From assembly GCA_026874595.1 (NCBI GenBank), contig CM049318.1, positions 26,312,956 through 26,376,955 of the forward strand: a stretch of 64,000 nucleotides of DNA, read 5' to 3'. The DNA is from Sipunculus nudus (Eukaryota; Annelida; Sipuncula; Golfingiida; Sipunculidae). The notes below the pieces were generated by a model. It made no database searches. It saw nothing but the letters and a program-made list of their open reading frames with translations, and had not been told where the DNA came from. Below, one piece after another: positions 14,203 through 25,784 of the stretch (within the stretch, counting starts at the first letter, position 1; each line of letters begins with the position of its first letter). The translations under genes were made by a program, and so were the position numbers.

Positions 14203-16142
14203 GTGTACAGCATCTCACTAATATTCAACTACGCACCAATTAAATTAAGACTTACCATTCTCATTTTAAATGTCTTTCTAATAAACATGCTTGACGATAT
14301 CACATACTAACCTCCTCTTTTTTACATCAGAAATCCTCCAACATCTGCAGATGAACAAATGTGCCACAGTTTTAGTACTTGAATATTTGATCGAGATTGC
14401 GTACTTCCAGGAATGTGAATAAAAGAATACGTAATGAGCATTTCGTAAAGAGGACAATTAAACTCAGTTTCATGTTTGATCCCGTTTTTCATGCCACTCA
14501 AGTAATCGCTCAAATTCGAATATGATAATATCAGAGGATACAAACTATCTATATAGAACCAAAGGTAAAAAAAATGTTACTTCTCCTTATTTGGTCAAAT
14601 CCGTATGGCGATCAAAAGAGTAGTGTACTCTGTCATTATATGCCTGAAGAACATATAGGATTGACCGAGCAAGCAGGCAACAAAACATTTGATTAATCAG
14701 ATATTGCATTTTTCTGATATTCTGTCAAGACGAAATTAAATTCACAGTTAATTCCATCAGGCATTTTTCAACATCTCCAGATGAAGTCATTTGCAATATT
14801 TTAAAGTTGAAAATTTGATGAATATACCATATCCCAAGGGGGGATATTCAAATATTGCGTAACTCTACTTTTAATTTAAAATCTAACGTTATGTGGATGT
14901 TTTATTGATGTTCAGTTGAATCGTTTTTCAGTAAATTTTGATTATATTTTGATGCTTTATGTAAACCTACCCTTACGTGTGCTTCGGAATCAGAGGATTC
15001 TCAATCTTTGATTATGGATACTTGGGTTGCGTCTGGTGACCAAAATGTTTAATCTGAAAAGAAGCCAAGATTCATAAAGTTAGTACAGCATATTCATACA
15101 ATAATATATATACATATTCATGTGTAAAAAAATAAGCCATGGAGCATTAACATGTAAGGTATATATTGGTAGTGTATTATTGGATTTTATATATTGTCAC
15201 GTAATTTCACCCGCAGTGTCCAAAGTGAAAATGATTAGCTAGTGTATGTTATCACTTGAAAAATCTTCCTCTAAAATTATCGGGCATTGTGTGTTTCTTA
15301 CCAACACCGGATTTATCTTATCGGACATGCCATTTGACACCATCCTATGTGAGACAAATACCAGTCAGCTATAAACTTGCCCAAACTCACGCTGACTTCT
15401 TCCTTGCATTCGGAGAAATCCATGAATTCACACTCACTCAGTCTGGACTTTTCGGTCAGCAAGAAATGACCGGAATGTGTAACTACCTGCAGATATGAAA
15501 TGTAATACATTTTAATTTCTGATAAATTGATTAACTTGATTGATGTCTTGAGAGTAATTTATAGAATATCTAACGGTAATTTGTGCAATCAGAAATTAAT
15601 TAAATCAGATATTTAATCTTTTAAGTCCGATTTCGTCTATCCTTTTTCAGTCAAACCAAAATATCTGAAGGCTAACAAATTTGATAGATTTTGAAATCCT
15701 GCTAATTTGGACAATTTGGTATGATTATATTCGGATAAGTGTACTCAATCATGATAAGTTGAGATATAACAAACACACAATACCAACCAAACCCGCAGGA
15801 AAAACTACATTTTCACTTATAAGCTTCTTCGAAATAATTTATGGTAAATTGTAAATCAGTAAGGGGCATTGAATGAAAATCTCTCTTTATTATATACGCA
15901 GGAGGATCAGAAAGATCTTGGTTTTACTCGAAGCAAATTTCTCAATTCGTTGGAGGGGAACAACTGAAACTACAAGATAGGCTCTAATCTCAGTATTCCT
16001 TTTCGTACTATCATTTTCAATTTTCAAGTATTAAGTTTTAACAAATAATTTTTACGATACCATGCTCTCTCCTTATCGTTTATTTATTCACTTATCATTC
16101 GCTCATGTGAGCACAGGTATTCTGCAATGACAGATTTGTACA
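14203..16142. repeat. Sat-1 composite unit 3
   Basis: The third copy of the composite architecture: regular monomer to about 14878, an unrelated stretch to about 15480, then diverged Sat-1 to 16142. The TA tract has almost disappeared (about 15101-15118). Homologous points in the three composites (the TTCGTTGGA at 1815, 9879 and 15946) are 8,064 and 6,067 bp apart, matching six and four intervening regular monomers. Confidence 0.88.
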
Positions 16143-19100
16143 GTGTACAGCATCTCCCGAATATTCAACTACACACCAATTTATTCAAACTTGTCATTCT
16201 AATAAAAATGCTTGACGATATGACTTAATATAATCTCTTAATTACATCAGAAATACTACAACATCTGCAGATGAACAAATGTGTTACCGTTTTAGTACTT
16301 GAATATTTGAAGGAGTTTGCGTACTTCCAGGAATGTGAATAGAAGAATACGTAATGAGCCTTTCGTAAAGAGGAAAATTAACCTCAGTTTCATGTTTGAT
16401 CCCGTTTTTCATGCCACTCAAGTATTCGCTCAAATTCGAATATGATAATATCAGAGGATCCAAACCATATATATAGAACCAAAGGTAAAAAAATGTTACT
16501 TCTGCTTATTTGGTCAAATCCGTATGGCGATCAAAAGAGTAGCGTACTCTTTCATTATGTACCAAACGAACATACTTGATTGACCGAGCAAGCAGATAAC
16601 ATTCGATTAATCGGATATATTATTTTTCTGATATTCTGTCAAGACGACATTAAAATTCACAGTTAATTCCATCAGGCATTTTTCAACATCTGCAGATGAA
16701 GTCATTTCCAATATTTTATAGTTGAAAATTTGACGAATATACCATATCCAAAGGGGGAATGTTCAAATATTGCGTAACTCTACTTGTAATTTAAATTTAA
16801 CGTAAGCTATATTTTATATTTTAAAATACTTCGAAATTGTTAGTTAACCCGAAATAAGTAAGGGCATAGAATGAGAATCCGGTTTTTTTTTCATATACGC
16901 AACACTATCCTAAAGAAGACCTTACTCTGTTATACTCTTAGCGCATTCCTCAATTTATTAAACGGTTACAGGTGAAACTGCAAAGAACAGGTCAAATCTG
17001 TGCATTTCATTTCTCACTATTATTTTCACTATTTAAGTGTTAAGTTTAAAAAATTTACTATACCATGCTCTCTCCTCATCGTTTATTTATTCACTGATCC
17101 TCCGCTCATTTTTGCACAGTTATTCTACAAAGACTGATATTTGAACAGTGTACAGCATCTCATGAATATTAAACTACGCACCAACTAAATTAAGACTTGT
17201 CATTCCTATTTTAAATGTCTTTCTAAAAAACATGCTCGACTATATCACATAAAAATAACCTCCTCATTTTTACATCAGAAAAACTACAACATCTGCAAAT
17301 GAACAAATATGCCACAGTTTTAGTACTTGAATATTTGATCGAGATTGCGTAATTTCTGGAGAGTGAATAATAGATTACGTAATGAGCATTTCGTAAACAG
17401 GAAAATTAACCTCAGTTTCATGTTTGATCCCGTTTTTCATGCCACTCAAATAATCGCTCAAATTCGAATATGATCAAATCAGAGAAACCAAACAATCTAT
17501 ATTGAACCAAATGTAAAAAATATGTTACTTCTGCTTATTTGGTCAAATCCGTATGGCTATCAAAAGAGGGGTGTACTCTTTCATTATGTGCCAAACGAAC
17601 ATATTGGATTGACCGAGCAAGCAGACAACATTACATTTGATTAATCAGATACATTATTTTCTGATATTCTGTCAAGACGACATTAAAATTCACAGTTAAT
17701 TCCATTAGGCATTTTTCAACATCTGCAGATGATGTTTTTTGCAATATTTAAAGTTGAAAATTTGACGAATATGCCATATCCCAAGGGGGAATGAATCAAA
17801 TATTGCGTAACTCTACTTTTAATTTAAAGTTAAGGTAAGCTATATTTTCTATTTTAAAATACTTCGAAAATGTTATAGTTTACCCGAAATAAGTAAGGGC
17901 ATAGAATGAGAATCTGATTTTTTTATATACGCAACATTATCCAAATTAAGACCTTACTCTGTTATACCCTTAGCCCATTCCTCAATTTATTAAACGGTTA
18001 CAGGTGAAACTGCAAAGAACAGGTCAAATCTGTGCATTTCATTTCTCACTATTATTTTCACTATTTAAGTGTTAAGTTTAAAAAATTTACTATACCATGC
18101 TCTCTCCTCATCGTTTATTTATTCACTGATCCTCCGCTCATTATCGCACAGGCATTCTACAAAGACTGAGATTTGAACAGTGTACAGCATCTCACGAATA
18201 TTCAACTACGCACCAACTAAATTAAGACTTGTCATTCCTATTTTAAATGTCTTTATAATAAACATGCTTGACGATATCACATCAAAATAAACTCCTCATT
18301 TTTACATCAGAAATACTACAACATCTGCAAATGAACAAATGTGCCACAGTTTTAGTACTTGAATATTTGATCGAGATTGCGTACTTCCTGGAGAGTGAAT
18401 AATAGATTACATAATGAGCATTTCGTAAACAGGAAAATTAACCTCAGTTTCAATGTTTGATCCCGTTTTTCATGACACTCAAATAATCGCTCAAATTCGA
18501 ATATGATAAAATCAGAGGAACCAAACAATCTATATTGAACCAAATGTAAAAACAATGTTACTTCTGCTTATTTGGTCAAATCCGTATGGCGATCAAAAGA
18601 GTAGTGTACTCTTTCATTATGTGCCAAACGAACATATTGGATTGACCGAGCAAGCAGACAACATTACATTTGATTAATCAGATACATTATTTTCTGATAT
18701 TCTGTCAAGACGACATTAAAATTCACAGTTAATTCCATTAGGCATTTTTCAACATCTGCAGATGATGTTTTTTGCAATATTTAAAGTTGAAAATTTGACG
18801 AATATGCCATATCCCAAGGGGAAATGAATCAAATATTGCGTAACTCTACTTTTAATTTAAATTTAAGGTAAGCTATATTTTCTATTTTAAAATACTTCGA
18901 AAATGTTATAGTTTACCCGAAATAAGTAAGGGCATAGAATGAGAATCTGTTTTTTTTTATACGCAACACTATCCAAAAAGAAGACCTTACTCTGTTATAA
19001 TCTTAGCCCATTCCTCAATTTATTAAACGGTTACAGGTGAAACTGCAAAGAACGGCTCAAATCTGTGCATTTCATTTCTTACTATTATTTTCACTATCTA

Positions 19101-19213
19101 AGTGTTAAGTTTAAACAAATTTACTATATCATGCTCTCTCCTCATCGTTTATTTATTCACTGATCCTCCGCTCATTATCGCACAGGTATTCTACAAAGAC
19201 TGAGATTTGAACA
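16143..19213. repeat. Run of three regular Sat-1 monomers close to the right-block subtypes
   Basis: Monomers start at 16143, 17148 and 18180. The last two carry CATCTGCAAATG in their A half, the subtype marker that is common only to the right of the Sat-2/Sat-3 island. They are similar to each other in their 3' halves. This part is therefore related more closely to 34725-64000 than to 1-16142, although the island separates them. Confidence 0.88.
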
Positions 19214-19910
19214 GTGTACAGCATCCCATGAATATTAAACTACGCACCAACTAAACTAAGACTTGTCATTCTCTTTTTAACTATCATTCTAATAAACATG
19301 CTTGACGATAACACATAAAAATAACCTCCTCTTTTTTACATCAGAAATACTACAACATGTGCAGATGAACAAATGTGCCACAGTTTTAGTAGTTGAATAT
19401 TTGATCGAGATTGCGTACTTCCAGGAATGTGAATAAAAGAATACGTAATGAGCATTTCGTAAAGAGGACAATAATTTTTAAGTTCGATATTTTATGAATA
19501 TACCATATCCCAAGGGGAAATAATCAAATATTGCGTAACTCTAATTTTAATTTTAAGTGTAATGTAAGCTATATTTTCTATTTAAGATACTTCGAAAATG
19601 TTATAGTAAACTCGAAATAAGTAAGGGCATAGAATGAGAATCTGTTTTTTTTTTATATACGCAACACTATCCAAAAAGAAGACCTTACTCTGCTATACTC
19701 TTAGCCCATTCCTCAATTTATAAAAGGGTTCCAAGTGTAACTGTAAAGTAAGGCTCAAATCTTTGCATTTCATTTCTTACTATTATTTTCACTATCTAAC
19801 TGTAAAGTTTTAAAAAATTACTATACCATGCTCTCTCCTCATCGTTTATTTATTCACTGATCCTCCGCTCATTTTTGCACAGTTATTGTATAAAGACTGA
19901 GATTTGAACA
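19214..19910. repeat. Sat-1 monomer with internal deletion of about 340 bp
   Basis: This unit is 697 bp long instead of about 1,035. It reads normally up to AAAGAGGACAAT near 19471 and then continues directly with the ATTTTTAAGTTC of the B-half region. The whole conserved core and the B-half palindrome are missing. The breakpoints lie close to the monomer positions where Sat-1 stops before Sat-2 and resumes after Sat-3. Confidence 0.92.
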
Positions 19911-20528
19911 GTGTACAGCATCTCATGAATATTAAACTACGCACCAACTAAATTAAGACTTGTCATTCTCTTTTTAACTATCATTCTAATAAACATGCTT
20001 GACGATAACACATAAAAATAACCTCCTCTTTTTTACATCAGAGATACTACAACATGTGCAGATGAACAAATGTGCCACAGTTTTAGTACTTGAATATTTG
20101 ATCGAGATTGCGTACTTCCAGGAATGTGAATAAAAGAATACATAATGAGCATTTCGTAAAGAGGACAATTAACCTCAGTTTCATGTTTGATCCAGTTTTT
20201 CATGCCACTCAAGTAATCGCTCAAATTCGAATATGATCATATCAGAGGATACAAACCATCTCTATAGAACCAAAGGTAATAAAATGTTACTTCTGCTTAT
20301 TTGGTCAAATCCGTATGGCGATCAAAAGAGTAGTGTACTCTTTCATTATATGTCAAAAGAACATATTGGATTGACCGAGCAAGCAGACAACATAACATTT
20401 GATTAATCAGATATTGCATTTTTCTGTTATTCTGTCAAGACGACATAAAAATTCACATGTAATTCCATTAGGCATTTTTCAACATCTGCGGATGAAGTTA
20501 TTTGCAATATTTTAAAGTTGAAAATTTA
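19911..20528. repeat. Last, incomplete Sat-1 monomer before Sat-2
   Basis: The monomer is normal for about 618 bp. It includes the inverted repeat core and a B-half palindrome altered to CATCTGCGGATG, and it stops in the stretch TTGAAAATTT. The next bases, TATATAGCAT (about 20527-20537), match neither satellite well and lead into Sat-2. Confidence 0.9.
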
Positions 20529-20537
20529 TATAGCATT
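20529..20537. other. Sat-1/Sat-2 junction
   Basis: A sharp change from Sat-1 to the 77-bp Sat-2 repeat with only about nine bases of filler. There is no target-site duplication, inverted repeat or poly-A tail to suggest a transposition event. Confidence 0.8.
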
Positions 20538-20544
20538 TAATATA

Positions 20545-21920
20545 TGCTATATCCGGGATACTACTTACCCTAACCATTCGGGCATGAAATACTCCAGTAA
20601 ATGTTTGTCATTATTAATATATGCTATATCCGGGATACAGGTTACCCTATTCTTTCGGGCATGAAATTCTCCAGTAACTATTTGTCATGATTAATATATG
20701 CTAAATCCGGGATACGGTTTACCCTAACCCTTCTCGCATGAAATACCCCAGTAAGTGTTTGTCATTATTAATATATACAGTATCCCAGATGCGGGTTGCC
20801 CTAACCCTTCAGTCAAGAAATACACCAGAAAATGTTTGTCACTCTTAATATATGCTATATACAGGTTACGGGTTAACTTAATCCTTCGGGCATGAAATAT
20901 TCCAGTTACTGTTTGTCACCAATAGTATATGCTATATCCGGAATGTGGGTTACCCTAACCTTTCTGCCAAGAAATACTCCAGTAACTGTTTGTCACTTCT
21001 AATGTATGCTATATCAGAGATACAGGTAACCCTAACCCTTCGGGCATGAAATGCTCCATTAACTGTTTGGGACTATTTACATATACTATATCAAGGATAC
21101 GGGTTACTCTAACCCTTCGGGCATGCAATACTCTAATAATTGGTTGTCACTATTGATATATATGCTGTATCCAGGATGCGGTTTACCCAAACACTTCGGG
21201 CATGACTTCTCCAGTAGTGTTTGTCACTAAATATATATGCTATATCTGGGATGAGGGTTACCCTAACCCTTCGGGCATGAAATACTCAAGTAAATGTTTG
21301 TCACTATTAATATATGCTATATCCGGGATACAGGTTACCCTAACCTTTCGGGCATGAAATGCTCCAGTAACTATTTGTCATGGTTAATATATGCTAAATC
21401 CGGAATACGCGTTACCCTAATCCTTCGGGCATGAAATATTCCAGTAAATGTTTGTCACTATTAATATATGATATATCCGGGATACTGGTAACCCTAATCC
21501 TGCGGCATGAAATTTTCCAGGAAGTGGTTGTCACTACGAATATATGCTCTATCCTGGATATGGGTAACCCTAACCCTTCGGGCATGAAATACTGCAGAAG
21601 GTGTATGTCACTATTGATATATGCTATATCCAGGATACGGGTTACCCTAACCCTTCGGGCATGAAAGACCCCAGTAAGTGTTTGTTACTATTGATATATG
21701 CTGTATCCAAGATGAGGGTTACCCTAACCCTTCGGGCATGAAAGACCACAGTGAGTGTTTGTCACTATTGATATATGCTGTATCCAGTATGAGGGTTACC
21801 CAAACCCTGCAGTCAGAATACTCCAGTAAATGTTTGTCACTAATAATATATGCTATATCCGGGATGAGGGTTACCCTAACCCTTCGGGCAAGAAATACTC
21901 CAGGAAATGTTTGACACTAT
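20545..21920. repeat. Sat-2 duplicated block, copy 1 (pairs with 24400-25236)
   Basis: Shared rare variants link this block to a later one. CTACTTACCC at 20561 recurs at 24416 (offset 3,855). From about 21421 onward the match has offset 3,316, up to the monomers with CATGAAAGACCACAGTG. The second copy therefore lacks 539 bp, exactly seven 77-bp monomers. Confidence 0.75.
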
Positions 21921-22750
21921 TAATATATGCTATATCAGGGATACAGGATACCCTAACCCTTCGGGCATGAAATACACCAGTAAGTGTTTGTGACTATTAA
22001 TTATGCTATATCCAGGATAGGGGTTACCCTAACCCTTCGGGCATGAAATTCTCCAGTTAATGTTTGTCACTATTAATATATGCTATATCCGGTATGACGG
22101 TTACGCTAAACCTTCGGGCATCAAATACACCATGCAGTAAGTTTATGTCACTATTTATAATATGCTAAATCCAGGATACGGGTTGCCCTAACCCTTCGGG
22201 CATGAAATACTCCAGTAAATGTTTGACACTATTAATACATGCTATATCCGAGATACGGGTTACCCTAACCCTTCTGGCATGAAATGCTCCAGTTAATGTT
22301 TGTCACTATAAAATAAATGATTTATCCATGATACGGATTACCCTTACCCTTTGGTCATGAAATACACCAGTAAGTGTTTGTCACTATTTACATATACTAT
22401 ATCAAGGTCACGGGTTACATCAACCCTTCCGGCATGCAATACTCTAATAATTGGTTGTCACTATTGACATATGCTGTATCCAGGATGCGGGTTACCCAAA
22501 CACTTCGGGCATGACTACTCCAGTAGTGTTTGTCACTATTAATATATGCTATATCTGGGATGAGGGTGACCCTTACCCTTCGGGCATGAAATACTCAAGT
22601 AAATGTTTGTCACTATTAATATATGCTTTATCCGGGATACAGGTTACCCTAACCTTTCGGGCATGAAATGCTCCAGTAACTATTTGTCATGATTAATATA
22701 TGCTTAATCCGGGATACGCGTTACCCTAACCCTTCGGTCATGAAATACTC
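21901..22750. repeat. Sat-2 higher-order unit, 11-mer, copy 1
   Basis: Begins with CAGGAAATGTTTGACACT and a monomer containing ATCAGGGATACAGGATACCC. The same ordered series of monomer variants restarts at 22751 and 23523. At 850 bp this copy is about eleven monomers. Confidence 0.82.
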
Positions 22751-23522
22751 CAGGAAATGTTTGACACTATTAATATATGCTATATCAGGGATACAGGATA
22801 CCCTAACCCTTCGGGCATGAAATACACCAGTAAGTGTTTGTGACTATAAATATATGCTATATCCAGGATAGGGGTTACCTTAACCCTTCGGGCATGAAAT
22901 ACTCCAGTAAATGTTTGTCACTATTAATATATGCTATATCCGGTATCAGGGTTACGCTAAACCTTCGGGCATCAAATACACCATGCAGTGAGTTAATGTC
23001 ACTATTAATATATGCTAAGTCCAGGATACGGGTTGCCCCAAACCATCGGGCATGAAATACTCCAGTAAATGTTTGACACTATTAATACATGCTATATCCG
23101 AGATACGGGTTACCCTAACCCTTCTGGCATGAAATGCTCCAGTTACTGTTTGTCACTATAAAATATATGCTATATCCATGATACGGATTACCCTTACCCT
23201 TTGGTCATGAAATACACCAGTAAGTGTTTGTCACTATTTACATATACTATATCAGGGATACGGGTTACTCTAACCCTTCGGGCATGCAATACTCTAATAA
23301 TTGTTGTCACTATTGATATATGCTGTATCCAGGATGCGGGTTACCCAAACACTTCGGGCATGACTACTCCAGTAGTGTTTGTCACTATTAATATATGCTA
23401 TATCCGGGATACAGGTTACCCTAACCTTTCGGGCATGAAATGCTCCAGTAACTATTTGTCATGATTAATATATGCTAAATCCGGGATACGCGTTACCCTA
23501 ACCCTTCGGGCATGAAATACTC
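22751..23522. repeat. Sat-2 higher-order unit, 10-mer, copy 2
   Basis: 772 bp, about ten monomers, highly similar to copy 1. It lacks one monomer, the one with TCTGGGATGAGGGTGACCC that is present in copies 1 and 3. Confidence 0.85.
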
Positions 23523-24353
23523 CAGGAAATGTTTGACACTATTAATATATGCTATATCAGGGATACAGGATACCCTAACCCTTCGGGCATGAAATACACC
23601 AGTAAGTGTTTGTGACTATTAATATATGCTATATCCAGGATAGGGGTTACCTTAACCCTTCGGGCATGAAATACTCCAGTAAATGTTTGTCATTATTAAT
23701 ATATGCTATATCCGGAATCAGGGTTACGCTAAACCTTCGGGCATCAAATACACCATGCAGTAAGTTAATGTCACTATTAATATATGCTAAATCCAGGATA
23801 CGGGTTGCCCCAACCCTTCGGGCATGAAATACTCCAGTAAATGTTTGACACTATTAATACATGCTATATCCGAGATACGGGTTACCCTAACCCTTCTGGC
23901 ATGAAATGCTCCAGTTACTGTTTGTCACTATAAAATATATGCTATATCCATGATACGGATTACCCTTACCCTTTGGTCATGAAATACACCAGTAAGTGTT
24001 TGTCACTATTTACATATACTATATCAGGGATACGGGTTACTCTAACCCTTCGGGCATGCAATACTCTAATAATTGGTTGTCACTATTGATATATGCTGTA
24101 TCCAGGATGCGGGTTACCCAAACACTTCGGGCATGACTACTCCAGTAGTGTTTGTCACTATTAATATATGCTATATCTGGGATGAGGGTGACCCTATCCC
24201 TTCCGGCATGAAATACGCAAGGAAATGTTTGTCACTATTAATATATGCTATTTCCGCGATACAGGTTACCCTAATCTTTCGGGCATGAAATGCTCCAGTA
24301 ACTATTTGTCATGATTAATATATGCTAAATCCGGGATACGAGTTACCCTAACC
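23523..24353. repeat. Sat-2 higher-order unit, copy 3
   Basis: Repeats the order of copies 1 and 2 and again contains the TCTGGGATGAGGGTGACCC monomer near 24174. It ends where the pattern changes to the block homologous to 20545 onward. Confidence 0.8.
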
Positions 24354-24399
24354 CTTCGTTCATGAAATACTCCAGTAAATGTTTGTCACTATTAATATA

Positions 24400-25236
24400 T
24401 GCTATATCCGGGATACTACTTACCCTAACCATTCGGGCATGAAATACTCCAGTAAATGTTTGTCATTATTAATATATGCTATATCCGGGATACAGGTTAC
24501 CCTATTCTTTCGGGCATGAAATTCTCCAGTAACTATTTGTCATGATTAATGTATGCTAAATCCGGGATACTGTTTACCCTAACCCTTCTTGCATGAAATA
24601 CCGCAGTAAGTGTTTGTCATTATTAATATATACAGTATCCAAGGTGCGGGTTGCCCTAACCCTTCAGTCAAGAAATACACCAGAAAATGTTTGTCACTCT
24701 TAATATATGCTATATCCAGGTTACGGGTTAGCATAATCCTTCGGGCATGAAATATTCCAGTAAATGTTTGTCACTATTAATATATGATATATCCGGGATA
24801 CTGGTAACCCAAATCCTGCGGCATGAAATTTTCAAGGAAGGGGTTGTCACTACGAATATATGCTATATCCTGGATATGGGTAACCCTAACCCTTCGGGCA
24901 TGAAATACTGCAGAAGGTGTATGTCACTATTAATACATGCTTTATCCAGGATACGGGTTAGTCAAACCCTTCGGGCATATAAGACCCAAGGAAGTGTTTG
25001 TCACTATTGATATATGCTGTATCCAAGATGAGGGTTACCCTAACCCTTCGGGCATGAAAGACCACAGTGAGTGTTTGTCACTATTGATATATGCTGTATC
25101 CAGGATGAGTGTTACCCTAACTCTGCGGCCAGAATACTCTAGTAAATGTTTGTCACTAATAATATATGCTATATCCGGGATGAGGGTTACCCTAACCCTC
25201 GGGTATGAAATACTCCAGGAAATGTTTGACACTATT
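24400..25236. repeat. Sat-2 duplicated block, copy 2 (shortened)
   Basis: Matches 20545-21920 but lacks 539 bp (seven monomers). It contains the longest open frame in the window (24937-25362, 141 codons), which arises because small indels remove the stop codons that normally occur in each unit. Confidence 0.72.
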
Positions 25237-25784
25237 AATATATGGTATATCCGGGATACTGGTTACCCTAACCCTGCGGGTATGGAATACTCCAGTAAGT
25301 GTTTGTCACTATTAATATATGCTGTATCCCAAATGCGGGTTACCAATACCCTTCTGGCATGAAACCTCCAGTAGTGCTTGTCACTATTAATATATGCTAT
25401 ATCTCGGATGCTGGTTACCCTAACCCTTCGAGCATGAAATACTCAAGTAAGTGTTTGTCATTATTAATAAATGCTGTAGCCAGGAAACAGGTTACCGTAA
25501 CCTTTCGGTCATGAAATGCTCAAGTTACTGTTTGTCATCAATAGTATATGCTATATCCGGAATGTGGGTTACCCTAACCCTTCGGCCAAGAAATACTCCA
25601 GTAAGTGTTTGTCACTACTAATATATGCTGTATCAGAGATACAGGTAACCCTAACCCTTCGGGCATGAAATGCTCCATTAACTGTTTGGGACTATTTACA
25701 TATACTATATCAAGGATCCGGGTTACTCTAACCCTTCGGGCATGCAATACTCTAATAATTGGTTGTCACTATTGATATATGCTA

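Larger units (their letters stand above)
1..20528. repeat. Sat-1 satellite array, left block
   Basis: Direct tandem repeats with a monomer of about 1,035 bp. The landmark GTGTACAGCATCTC, slightly varied, starts at 29, 2013, 2965, 4000, 5023, 6054, 7090, 8129, 10077, 11090, 12129, 13170, 14203, 16143, 17148, 18180, 19214 and 19911. Ordinary spacings are 952-1,041 bp. Three are long (1,984, 1,948 and 1,940 bp, the composite units) and one is short (697 bp, a deletion). All copies lie in the same orientation. The monomers are AT-rich with T8-T10 and A-rich tracts. Open frames in the array are under 90 codons, recur with the repeat and do not resemble a known protein. The first 28 bases are the end of a monomer whose start lies outside the window. 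The family is not one I can name. Confidence 0.97.

Noticed and set aside
24937-25362. A 141-codon open frame, the longest in the window
   Set aside because: It follows the 77-bp Sat-2 period, with the peptide repeating accordingly, and exists only because indels removed the regular stops. No domain or independent coding signal.
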